A DNA stretch of 64,000 nt. Source: Lycium barbarum (lineage: Eukaryota; Streptophyta; Magnoliopsida; Solanales; Solanaceae). Numbering within the stretch: the first letter of the stretch is position 1; every line of letters begins with the position of its first letter. Below are positions 46,461 through 57,140 of this stretch, in pieces. The translations under genes were made by a program, and so were the position numbers. The stretch spans positions 122,267,657 through 122,331,656 of the forward strand of contig NC_083345.1 of assembly GCF_019175385.1 (NCBI RefSeq). The letters are read 5' to 3'. Under the pieces are notes generated by a model, which did not search any database, had not been told where the DNA came from, and saw only the letters and a list, made by a program, of their open reading frames with translations.

Positions 46461-46600
46461 CGGATTGATTTTGATTTCTTGCGAACACCCCATTCCCAGC
46501 CCAATGGATTTTGTTCCAGACTCCTGCTGAAGTAGGACATTTGAAGAACAAATATGACATGGATTCAGTCTTTAAATTACACATTGGACAAGTGCTAAAA
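46461..46600 (-). pseudogene. LINE C-terminal zinc-finger fragment
   Basis: On the minus strand the peptide CNLKTESMSYLFFKCPTSAG is followed by VWNKIHW. This is the zf-RVT module found at the end of plant LINE ORF2. No other LINE sequence adjoins it, so it is a short relic. Confidence 0.6.
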
Positions 46601-48332
46601 ACTTATTCAAATCGGGTGTTTACACCAAATCAATGGGATGCATGTCATGTCTATGAATATACAATAACATCACTTAACCATAGTTAATTAATGTATACAT
46701 TCACTTAATTAACTTACTTAACTACAGTAAGTTACATGAATTTGGTATAAACACCCATTAGGCTATATTGTCCTTGGTTTCATGAGACAACAACATAACT
46801 GTGAACAATCATTAGGAGTAGCAAGGGTGTTACAAATGATTTTGGCTGAAGTGGTTAAAATACCTCCGATCCAAGCTTGCCGCCGATTTTTACTTTCGTT
46901 CCCATGGTATATTTGCACTACTTGAATCGTATTTCATTTTGGTAAATAAAAGCTTTTTCGGGCTTCCTAAAACCAAGTTTGGTAATCAAAACTTGTCCAA
47001 TCCGAACATCACTAGATTCAAGTGATTAAAACAGAAGCGGGTTGGCCTCGTATGATATTGGGCCTTTAGAATCACATTCTGTTCCATAAAAGGCTCATTT
47101 GCGCATATGTTTCTTTTTAGGCCATTATTAGAGCTCGTCAATATTTTTAAAACTCGTGCAATTATATCCATGAGACAAACAATTAAACAACCGTGTAACT
47201 TTTATAAAATTTTAGACCGTGATTTAATGTTTTTCTTGTAAGATTTTCAATGTGCTTAAAACAATCTTTAGACTATGATCTAAAAGGTCATAAGTCGCAA
47301 GAAAAATAAAAAGAGGACCAGTTACATAACAATTTTGTCCCAATGACTAACGAAAATTTCTGGCCAAAATTTGAAATATTGTGAAATCCAAAAACTGCCT
47401 CTGCTAAAAGGTTTAAAGGATTTAATTTTTTGCGGGGAGCTCATAAAGACGGGCTCCGACCAAATTTTTCTGATTGCTATTGATTTTTAAGGACCGGAAT
47501 TTGACTTTTAGAAATCATGTTTTTCATCACTAAAAGCCATTTTTCTTGTAGTGACATTTACATGTTTCATGTAAGTGAAGCTTATTTGAGATGTTACCTC
47601 CATATCGTAGAAGGAATATTCTTTTTGCTTTTCGGATGTTGTAATGGAGATTCTTGGAACATATAGAATATTTTCAGATTGTAGAGTGTGAGAAAGCCAA
47701 GTGTTGTTTTATGATTGTACAAGTAGTAATACGTACTTTATATGTATCTATACATATTTGTACATGTGTGTATTTAGGGATGATAAGCGGTGCGGGGTGG
47801 TGTGGTTGCAGGACAAACCCGCTTAAAGCCACGACAACTTCAACCCACCAGCACCATCCCGCGTAGCATATTTTGATGTTTTCAATCCGCACCATACTGC
47901 CACGCATTGACTCGCATAGACCACAAGTCCACAATCCACATTTTTAATCAAAGTACTTGGATTTGAGCATTAAGTATAAATTTACCTTTGATAGACAGTG
48001 CTTTACTTCTAAAAGTTAAACTTTTTAGTGCAAGTTTAAATTTATCGGACCTCAAAATAAATATTGAACACCAAATGACAAGCCAAAAAAAATGTCATGA
48101 TGACATTGGTTCACATGACAACTTTGGTTGTGTTATTGTCTTTCAACAAAGTAAATTTTGCCCTTATGGGGTCAAGCTGTGTATTAGAACTTTTAAAAGG
48201 TGGGGTCTTAATAAACATCTCTTTCAATTAGGTATTATAATGATTTAACAATCTTAATTATTTTAATCTTTACAGCTCGTTGTCCTTGACCTCTTTCACA
48301 TGTGATAATCACACGGATTAAATTTTTTGTAT
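46601..48332. other. Intergenic DNA
   Basis: No gene is supported. Short frames at 46986-47171 and 47654-48248 have no family features. The GC-richer piece around 47780-47920 (gtgcggggtggtgtggttg) looks like part of an unidentified repeat. Confidence 0.55.
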
Positions 48333-49344
48333 TGTTGTAAAATCATTCTAAAAGAATTAATACAATATACCAAAAGATGAAGCAAGAACAATAAAGAGAT
48401 AAAGAGAGAAAAAAGATGGGAGCTTTCTTATTCATCCAAATATGTTCAAGTCAATTTCATATGAAAACTTATGCATCTATTTATAGTGCTACATATGCAT
48501 TCAATATATGAGATAATGGAAGAACCATTAAGATGGTGGAAGATAATGGAAGAGACATTATATTTGTGTAGTGGACATCCATTCTATATATTTCATAACA
48601 CTCCCCCTTGGATGTCCATAGATGATGTGTATCGTTAAAAACCTTATTAGGAAAAACTCTGTGGGAAAAAGCCTCAATGAAGGAAAAAGAGTACACATAT
48701 CTAGTAATATGCTTTGAGAGCTGCCTCATTAAAAACCTTACTAGGAAAACCCAATGGGACAAAACTTGGTTAAGGAAAAAAAGAGTACAACGCGTATTTC
48801 ACTCCCCCTGACGAAGACCAATATTCAGATGTCGGAGTCTTCGCATTTCAATCTTGAATATCATCTTCTCAAGAGTTGAAGTTGGTAAAGATTTGGTGAA
48901 TAAATCTGCAGGATTGTCACTTGAGCGAATTTGTTGCACATCAATATCACCATTTTTCTGGAGATCATGTGTGAAAAATAACTTTGGTGAAATGTGCTTC
49001 GTTCTATCTTCTTTTATAAATCCTCCTTTTAATTGAGTTATGCATGCAACATTATCTTCATATAATACTGTGGGTAATTTTGTATCACACTTCAAGCCAC
49101 ATTTTTCTTTGATGAAATGTATCACTGATCTCAACCACACACATTCTCTACTTGCTTCATGAATAGCTATTATCTCAGTATGATTCGAAGAAGTAGCAAC
49201 AATGAACTGCTTTGTGGATCGCCATGATATAGCAGTACCTCCGCATGTAATCAGATAGCCTATTTGAGATCGAGCTTTATGTGGATCAGATAAATAACCT
49301 GCATCTGCATAACCAACAAGATCTGTACTACCTTTGTTATTCAA
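48333..49344 (-). mobile_element. Copia remnant A: RNase H and 3' LTR
   Basis: On the minus strand the RNase H part (49344-48799) is followed by a purine-rich tract (cagggggagt near 48806), an untranslated stretch and an LTR from 48600 to 48333. The LTR starts tgttatgaaat and ends tttacaaca. The 5' half of the element is absent: the coding piece stops abruptly at 49344 against another LTR fragment. Confidence 0.78.
48799..49344 (-). pseudogene. Copia RNase H fragment
   Basis: The 181-residue frame has the copia RNase H motifs GYADAGYLSDPHKARSQIGY, ATSSNHTEIIAIHEASRE, LYEDNVACI and DLFTKSLPTS. The domain removes RNA from the hybrid during reverse transcription. The reverse transcriptase that should precede it is missing, so this is a fragment. 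Confidence 0.88.
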
Positions 49345-51782
49345 GTGTGTACAATATGAATCCCTATGCCTCTATTTATAGTGGTGCATAGAGACATATA
49401 AAAGGGTAGATATAAATATGACATTCAACATATGAGAATGTGGGGAAGATCATGGGTGAAGTGGGAGATATTACATTAAACCTTTGAGATCATGGAGGAA
49501 GTGGGAATTTATTTCTAGAGTGGTGGACATCCTCACTTATTATTTCATAACACTCCCCCTTGGATGTCCATGTCATAATAGATGATGTGCCTCGTTAAAA
49601 CCTTACTAGGAAAAACTTATTGGGAAAAAATCCTAGTGAAGGAAAAAGAGTACACATATCTCGTAATACGCATTGCTAGCTGCCTCATTAAAAACCTTGC
49701 CAGGAAAACCCAGTGGGACAAAACCTCAGCTAAGGGAAAAAGAGTACAACGCGTATTATACTCCCCCTGATAAAAGTATTACTTAATTCTTGGAGACAAC
49801 ACATCCAAATCTTGTATATCAACTTCTCAAATGTCGAGGTTAGTAATGCTTTACTGAACATGTCCGTCAACTTATCAATCGAGCGTATTTGTTGAAAACC
49901 TATTTCACCTTTCTGTTGAAGATCATGTTTGGAAAAGAACTTTGAGGAGTGTGTTGTATTTTGTCTCCTTTGTTATATCCTTCTTTCAATTGAGCTATGC
50001 AAGCTTCGTACAATATTATTGAAATCTTCATTTCCAAATAAACATCATATTATTGCACAATGTATTGAATTATTGATCTCAGCCAGACACGTATTCCTGA
50101 ATTGCTTTGTATAAGTATCAACAATTGACTGCCATGTCGAACGTCATAGTATGGCAGTATCCTCACATGCAAATCAGTACTTGCTTGAAGACCAAACTTT
50201 ATGTAATAATACAAATAATGCCCTGCATTTACATAACCAGGAAAACCTTGATAATAATTGTTAGGACAAAAAAATCTCTATTAATAATTTCTTTTGCAGT
50301 ATGCAATACAATATACTCATCATTAGGTCAAAATGATGTTTATTTATATTTAGCGACATCACAGCCATTGAGGTACTCAATGGAATCGCTTTAACCTATA
50401 TAAAGATTTGTGAAGCTTTATTTTCGTAAACCTTAAATGCTTCAAACCAATTTAAATCCCTACGGATTTTCTTTCATTGTCTATATAGCCATATTGACAA
50501 CAATGAATTATACGCATTCAAAATTTTCATATATTGCCAGACTGATAAGAAACCCCATTGCATCTACCATAGGAGAATACATACGTCTCCATACAATAAT
50601 GTTAGAACTTTTACGAAAATCTTTATGCCACAAGGCACAAGCCGTAATTTATTTTTTACGGTTTTTATTTCTCATTTTACTTTTCGCACAAGAATTCATT
50701 TGTACCCCATTGACATTAAACCTTGAGTTCATTGGACTATAGGTCCAAAATATCACTTTTTCAAGTGAAACAAAATATATTTGAACTGCGTATTTTATTT
50801 GACCAATCATTATATCTGTCCATATTCTTTGACAGATTTGAATTCAAGATCCTCATCATCATTATAATGTTGAGCGCTACATTATTTCAAAGATACCGTC
50901 GATGGTTATTTGCTATCGGTTCCAATGTGACATAATTTATCGAGATCTCTTCATTTTTCATCAATTTCAGGTACCTAAACCTTTCCCAAGGTTTTATAAA
51001 ATATTTATGTCGTGGTGATCTTTAAAGCACCTGCCTCATTATTATGACCATCTTTATCATTTGCTCCTCTCCTTCATCAAGGAGTTTTATCTCTGGAACC
51101 GATTGGTCTATCGTCATAGACGTTGTCGTTCAAGGACTTTAGTTCTAATTGGAGCATTTGCAGCTGGATTATAATATTGTCTTTTGGGTCAACAAAAGCG
51201 TTTGGCAGTTAACTTGAATTATCTTTTAAACGAGGATCATAGCAGCGATAATTCATTACATATACCTTATTTTCCAACCGCTTATCATCCCTCCTCCTAA
51301 TGTTAGGTAATCTAACATTTACCTCTCAACCTTATTTGGGGACCCATCTATGTGCGTTGTGGTGGAGAAATTAAATCATATACCGCACATTCAAACTCTT
51401 AGATGGGAATTATTTGGTTCCTGACCCTGAGCCAATAATAGGGGAACTTATTATAACTTGTTGGCTTGATGCTTACAGGTGCTATTACATATTAAATAAC
51501 CTATCTCAAACCAAATTTCTTTTTGGGAGATTTGTTCTCATAACCAATTGTTTAGCTATAATTGGAGGCATACAATTTCTGCTAAACCAACTTGGATACA
51601 AACTAGCATATCGACACAATTTTCATAGTTTGGAACTGTGCTCTTAATATAATAATTTGAGCAAACAATCTTGCAATAACCAAATCACAAATTGATACCA
51701 AATGCACATGTGACCACAACGTATATGCACCTATTAAAACCATATGATATTAAATCGGTCCACATGGCAGGTGACTGGGCCC

Positions 51783-51833
<51 letters not shown>

Positions 51834-52151
51834 CTTTTATATGTTCCAAAAACATGGGATACAATCCCAACCTTAGCTGGTAAATTAATCAATTTGTCAT
51901 CGTGAGAACAAGCAGCACAAGAGAATTCTTGAAGAATCTCTTTATTTCTTCAAAATATAACCACATGAATTCTCAATTATTTTCGCATCACATTTGAACC
52001 GGGATGGTCAACCGATCATGCCAACCTTCATAGCATATGATTCCATCATGCTTATATTTATGTGGTACAAATTCAGAGAAAAAAAAAGGGACAACATTTC
52101 ACATACATTTTGTTTTCCGGCTATAGTTGTAGTAATATGAAGATATTAAAC
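49345..52151 (-). mobile_element. Copia remnant B: LTR piece, RNase H and integrase relics
   Basis: From 49552 leftward a tgttatgaaataat LTR start related to remnant A is seen, truncated near 49345. The 3' untranslated region (49553-49790) matches that of remnant A (gcctcattaaaaacctt, ttcctagtaagg-type phrases). Beyond it, a badly decayed RNase H lies at about 50240-49790. At about 51990-50950 a decayed integrase has recognisable pieces such as LLARLFAQII, LAQGQEPNNSHLR and STTTHIDG in shifting frames. Many stops occur. The reverse transcriptase cannot be recognised. Confidence 0.65.
51786..51830. repeat. TA dinucleotide microsatellite
   Basis: An uninterrupted alternating TA run of 45 bp lies within the decayed integrase of copia remnant B. 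It is likely to vary in length between individuals. Confidence 0.95.
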
Positions 52152-52718
52152 TGTCACGACCCAACCCCGTAGGCCGTGACTAGTGCCCGAATTGGACACT
52201 CATATTACCTATTAACTGTAATCATTTATAACTAGCATATCATGAACTTATTGGTATAAAAAGGCAAGATGTTATTCTTAAAGCTGTCACAATTTTGTAT
52301 GTCGTAGGCATCTGTCTCCTGAGGAGTTACAATTTTTAAACAACAACATATATATATATATTTACGCTAGCCGACAAGGCTGCCACTGTATGCAACATAC
52401 CAAACATACATACATATGCAAGCCGACAAGGCTGCCATTACGAATGGGTACGCCCCAAACATAAGCTATAGTCATACAACGCATCAACAACTATATACCG
52501 ACCCACACAAATGTCCACAGACCTCTAAGAGTAAAGACAATATCATATGACGGGACAGGGCCCCGCCGTACCCCGAATAAACACTTATATATACAACAAA
52601 AGGGAGTTATACCACAAGCTAGGCTCCGGAACAAAGGAGCAGTCCAAAATAGCTGAATAGGTAATCTAAGCTGGCGGATCTCCAAAACGAGCGTCTGTAC
52701 CTGCGGGCATGAACGCAG

Positions 52719-52738
52719 CCCCCCCCCCCCCCCCCCCC
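52719..52738. repeat. Run of 20 C residues
   Basis: A pure C20 tract precedes gaagagaagggggtcag in the LTR. The related plus-strand LTR at 14146 has only a ctttcttcgggggctg-like word at this position. The tract probably represents an expanded C/G hairpin arm or a sequencing artefact. Confidence 0.9.
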
Positions 52739-52957
52739 GAAGAGAAGGGGGTCAGTACGGAATATGTACTGAGCATGTAAAGCATGAAATGTAGTATAGA
52801 CTCATAAGGAGACAAAGTATGTGGGACCCAATGCAACAAACAGAAATTCATAAAACTTGCCTTTGAACATATATCATCTGTATCATTCTCATATCAATAT
52901 CATTATAGAGTTTCGTGATCAAAGCTGCATAATCATTCTGTATATAACATATATAAC

Positions 52958-53215
52958 GTGTCCCGGCCCTTTTATGAGGGACTCGGTAATTAAAATCATA
53001 GCATCATAAACATAAACATATACGTGTCCGACCCTTTAGTAAGGGACTCGGTAATAAGGAATATATGCCCTCCTGGCCACCATCTTCATATTATCATATC
53101 ACATATCATCATATATATATATAACGTGTCCCGGCCCTCTAGTGAGGGACTCGGTGATTCATATAGTAAATATGCGCACGAAAACGTGTCCTGGCCCGGG
53201 CCTCAGTGAAGGATA
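52958..53215 (-). repeat. Four degenerate repeats with gtgtcccggccct
   Basis: The phrase acgtgtcccggccct, then gagggactcggt, recurs near 52958, 53023, 53125 and 53184 with varying spacers. Such subrepeats are usual in this LTR family. Confidence 0.75.
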
Positions 53216-53458
53216 TAGCGGTAAGCACGAGCAGAATAATAAGCAACCACATATATGCAATTCATCTTTTGAGATTCAATAGATAAGCAACTAACCAGCT
53301 CTAAAGTGTCAGAATAATAATCATATTCAGTTCTTTTTAAATCTCATAACAAACTATAACAAGAAACGTTTCAGATTTCATGTACATGTATCACTTTAAC
53401 ATGGTGTAGCTTTTGAAAGTCAAGTATGCCTCTAGTTGTGCAATTCTTTAAGAGTAGG

Positions 53459-54413
53459 TGTTGCACCCTATTTTTACCAAAGGCTAAACAAAGCACAACT
53501 TATGGAGCTCTGAAATAATTAATTATGTACAGAGTCGCCACCTAGCATTTAAGGTATACCAGGGTACCAATAAATTATTAATATATGCAGCTTAACATGG
53601 TCTACGAAAATAAGTGAGATTCTAGGTAAATGTTCAAATTATTCCGAAGGGAAGGTGTTAGGCATCCTTCAGAATCCACAAATGTGATTCCCGGCTGGAC
53701 CAATTTAACTATACGAGGGATGTGTAAAAAAAGTTTGATTATTATTTACAAAAAATATTAATGGAATTTAAACTAAAGGATAACTAATATGACTATTCAC
53801 GTAATAAAAGGTGTAAGTATTTACATATGTATAAAATACGTATTACATGATTATTTACGAGTGAACAAAGTGTACAATTACAGTGACTAACAATTTTAGC
53901 TTTATATGAATATATCATAAGGTATTTATTTAACAATGAATGATTTACCTTTGAATGAAAAAGAAAGATTCAAAACATATGTGATATAATAATTATTTTA
54001 AAAAAAAAGTGACGAGACCTTGATTTGATTGAATTTTGCTCTGTATTTAAAAAAAATTAGTTACTCCGCTTTTCTCTGCACTGTCGGGTTGTACTAAAAT
54101 ATAGTTAATTACTACATGTATAAATAATAATGTAAGTATAAAATATAAATATTAATGTGTAAGATATGAAAAGGTATCGCTATAAAATTAAGAAACAATT
54201 GTTAATTGCATAAAAAATGGTAGTATTACGCTGTACATGTGCAAAATAATGATTCTTGAAAAATGACAATAAATTGAGAAAATTCGTAAAATAAGGATAA
54301 TCATCAATAAATTGTTGAAAAAATGTGTAAAAATATATTTCGTGCTCTTTAACGAATCAGGGCCCCCCAAAACGTTAATTTTAAGCACGTCGAGCCAAAA
54401 TTAGGTGTCAACA
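53459..54413 (-). repeat. 3' LTR of the Ogre-like element, with an internal deletion
   Basis: The 955-bp LTR matches both ends of the 2898-bp right LTR, with about 2 percent difference by eye. It lacks the 1934-bp middle (60684-62617). The junction is a single ttttaaaaaaaa word near 53996-54008, which in the right LTR occurs at both edges of the missing part. Confidence 0.88.
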
Positions 54414-54427
54414 GCTTGTCCCTCTTC
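54414..54427 (-). other. Polypurine tract of the Ogre-like element
   Basis: On the minus strand gaagagggacaagc directly precedes the LTR start TGTTGACACC. Such a tract primes plus-strand synthesis and fixes the element orientation. Confidence 0.75.
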
Positions 54428-55083
54428 GACCGGAGACGATGACAGAGTTTTCGGACGAAGACGTTGACATGTAGCTTATTTTGGCTCGACAAAGAATTGC
54501 TAAAAGGATATGTACGGAGAAAGAGGCCAGACGTTGGTAGAGCTTTGACAATACTCTCAGTCCGTCAGCAGGGTTGTGATAAAAAGAAAAATGATAAAAA
54601 GGGAAGGATTGTTCAGGGCCTAAAAAACGTTCGCATACCCACATCATCGCTTCCAAAATTGCCCCAGTATCGAGCTACGAGATGCTGGGAGGGTGCAAGA
54701 TTGTATACTTGCTGGGGAAAGAATGATTCTCGTCCCGATGTGACCGAACTCTGCATAGAGCTTCCTACATATCTCATCAATAACGAGAATCAGGTCAATG
54801 TAGTTCGAAAGGTGATAACTAATGGATGTTGTGGCAAATTTTGATCGTCCAATCAAAATTTTGCCCCAGTGTTGTTACAATGGTCCTAGCAAGTGTAGAA
54901 TGAAGAACGGTCGTGCTCAAATTTGAGCTACCTACATATCCCTGAGATGGGAGTCAGACCGATTGTAGTTCGGGATGTCATGCTATGTAACGCCTTTGCT
55001 TCGGCGAAGAATGCAGGTGCAGAAGATGATGCCTTTGCTTTGGCGTGAATGCAGGTGCAAAAGATAACCCCTTTTTTAAGCCG
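54428..55083 (-). other. Ogre-like interior, 3' untranslated side
   Basis: This is non-coding. Near 54765-54810 and 54928-54975 a motif of the form ctacatatctcatca..gagaatcaggtc..gtagttcg occurs, also seen near 59060 and 59190. The 126-residue plus-strand frame at 54464-54844 has no family likeness and runs antisense to the element. Confidence 0.5.
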
Positions 55084-57140
55084 ACATGATGCAATGCGTT
55101 TGAAGGGTATCTGAAAGTGATAATGCAATAGAAGTGTAGTGCGTTTGCGAGCATTCGCAAGGCATTTGAAAGTGATAATGCAATGCATGTGCAGTGCGTT
55201 TGCGAGCATTCGCAAAGTAATGATGCAATGTATGTGCAGTGCATTTGCGAGCATTCGCAAAGTAATAATGCAATGCATGCATGATGCACTTGCGAGCATT
55301 CGGAAGGCAATTGAAAATGATGCAATGCAGGTGCGGTGCAATGCGTCTGCAAGCATACGCAGGGTATTTAAAACAAAGAAATGCATGTGCGGTGCAATGC
55401 GTCTGCGAGCATACGCAGGACATTTAATATAAAGCAATGCAAGTGCGGTGCAATGCGTCTGCGAGCATACGCAGGGCATTTGAAAATAAAGCAATGCAGA
55501 TGCGGTGCAATGCGTCTGCGAGCATACGCAGGGCATTTAAAATGAAGCAATGCAGGTGCGGTGCAATGCGTCTGCGAGCATACGCAGGGCATTTGAAAAT
55601 AATAAAGCAATGCAGGTGCGGTGCAATGCGTCTGCGAGCATTCGCAGGGCATTTGAAAACAATAAAGCAATGCAGGTGCGGTGCAATGCGTCTGCGAGCA
55701 TACACAGGGCATTTGAAAACAATGAAGCAATGCAGGTGCGGTGCAATGCGTCTGCGAGCATACGCAGGGCATTTGAAAATAATAAAGCAATGCAGGTGCG
55801 GTACAATGCGTCTGCGAGCATACGCAGAGGCATTTGAAAACAATAAAGCAATGCAGGTGCAGTACAATGCGGCTGCGAGCATACGCAGGGGCATTTGAAA
55901 ACAATAAAGCAATGCAGGTGCAATGCAATGCGGCTGCGAGCATACGCAGGGGCATTTGAAAATAATAAAGCAATGCAGGTGCGATGCAATGCGGCTGCGA
56001 GCATACGCAGGGGCATTTGAAAATAATAAAGCAATGCAGGTGCAGTGCAATGCGGCTGCGAGCATACGCAGGGCATTTGAAAATAAAGCAATGCAGATGT
56101 GGTGCAATGCGTCTGCGAGCATACGCAGGGCATTTAAAATGAAGCAATGCAGGTGCGGTGCAATGCGTCTGCGAGCACACGCAGGGCATTTGAAAATAAG
56201 AAAGCAATGCAGGTGCGGTGCAATGCGTCTGCGAGCATTCGCAGGGCATTTGAAAACAATAAAGCAATGCAGGTGCGGTTCAATGCGTCTGCGAGCATAC
56301 GTAGGGCATTTGAAAACAATAAAGCAATGCAAGTGCGGTGCAATGCGTCTGCGAGCATACGCAGGGCATTTGAAAATAATAAAGCAATGCAGGTGCGGTG
56401 CAATGCGTCTGCGAGCATACGCAGAGGCATTTGAAAACAATAAAGCAATGCAGGTGCAGTGCAATGCGGCTGCGAGCATACGCAGGGGCATTTGAAAACA
56501 ATAAAGCAATGCAGGTGCAATGCAATGCGGCTGCGAGCATACGCAGGGGCATTTGAAAATAATAAAGCAATGCAGGTGCGATGCAATGCGGCTGCGAGCA
56601 TACGCAGGGGCATTTGAAAATAATAAAGCAATGCAGGTGCAGTGCAATGCGGCTGCGAGCATACGCAGGGGCATTTGAAAACAATAAAGCAATGCAGGTG
56701 CAATGCAATGCGGCTGCGAGCATACGCAGGGGCATTTGAAAATAATAAAGCAATGCAGGTGCGATGCAATGCGGCTGCGAGCATACGCAGGGGCATTTGA
56801 AAATAATAAAGCAATGCAGGTGCAATGCAATGCGGCTGCGAGCATACACAGGTGCATTTGAAAATAATAAAGCAATGCAGGTGCAGTGTAATGCGGCTGC
56901 GAGCATACGCAGGGGCATTTGAAATTAATAAAGCAATGCAGGTGCGGTGCAATGCGTCTGCGAGCATACGCAGGGCATTTGAAAATAATAAAGCAATGCA
57001 GGTGCGGTGCAATGCGGCTGCGAGCATACGCAGGGCATTTAAAATGAAGCAATGCATGTGCGGTGCAATGCGTCTACGAGCATACGCAGAGCATTTGAAA
57101 AATAATAAAGTAAGACAAATGCGATGCGGAATAATAATGC
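55084..57140 (-). repeat. Minisatellite of 60-bp units in the Ogre-like element
   Basis: About 34 units occur. The common unit is 60 bp and contains gcaatgcaggtgcggtgcaa, tgcgtctgcgagcatacgca and gggcatttgaaaataataaa. Variants of 54, 57 and 61 bp occur, and shorter degenerate units lie at 55084-55330. A block of ten units is duplicated at a distance of 597 bp (compare gcagatgcggtgc near 55496 with gcagatgtggtgc near 56093). Because 60 is a multiple of three, long frames remain open on both strands; these are not credible genes. Tandem repeats in the 3' untranslated region are known for Tat/Ogre elements. Confidence 0.92.

Larger units (their letters stand above)
52152..53458 (-). mobile_element. 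Tekay/Del-like gypsy LTR, first part
   Basis: It begins tgtcacgacccaaccccgta, the reverse of the usual end of these LTRs. It contains the antisense of the conserved promoter-proximal words (agaagggggtcagtacg, tactgagcatgtaaagcatg). It runs to 53458, where an Ogre-like element is inserted, and resumes at 63038. The far end lies outside the window, so it cannot be said whether it is a solo LTR or belongs to a full element. Confidence 0.75.

Noticed and set aside
51685..51883. Frames rich in alternating Ile and Tyr
   Set aside because: They are simply translations of the TA microsatellite at 51786-51830.
54464..54844. 126-residue plus-strand frame near the left Ogre-like LTR
   Set aside because: It lies antisense to the element, has no domain, and overlaps repeated non-coding motifs of the element.
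55368..57057. Long open frames (up to 542 residues) in the 55-57 kb array on both strands
   Set aside because: They arise because a 60-bp repeat without stops is read through in several frames. All three minus-strand frames are open at once, so there is no sign of coding selection.
55084..57140. CRISPR-like array
   Set aside because: The units are contiguous tandem repeats without unique spacers, in plant retroelement DNA.
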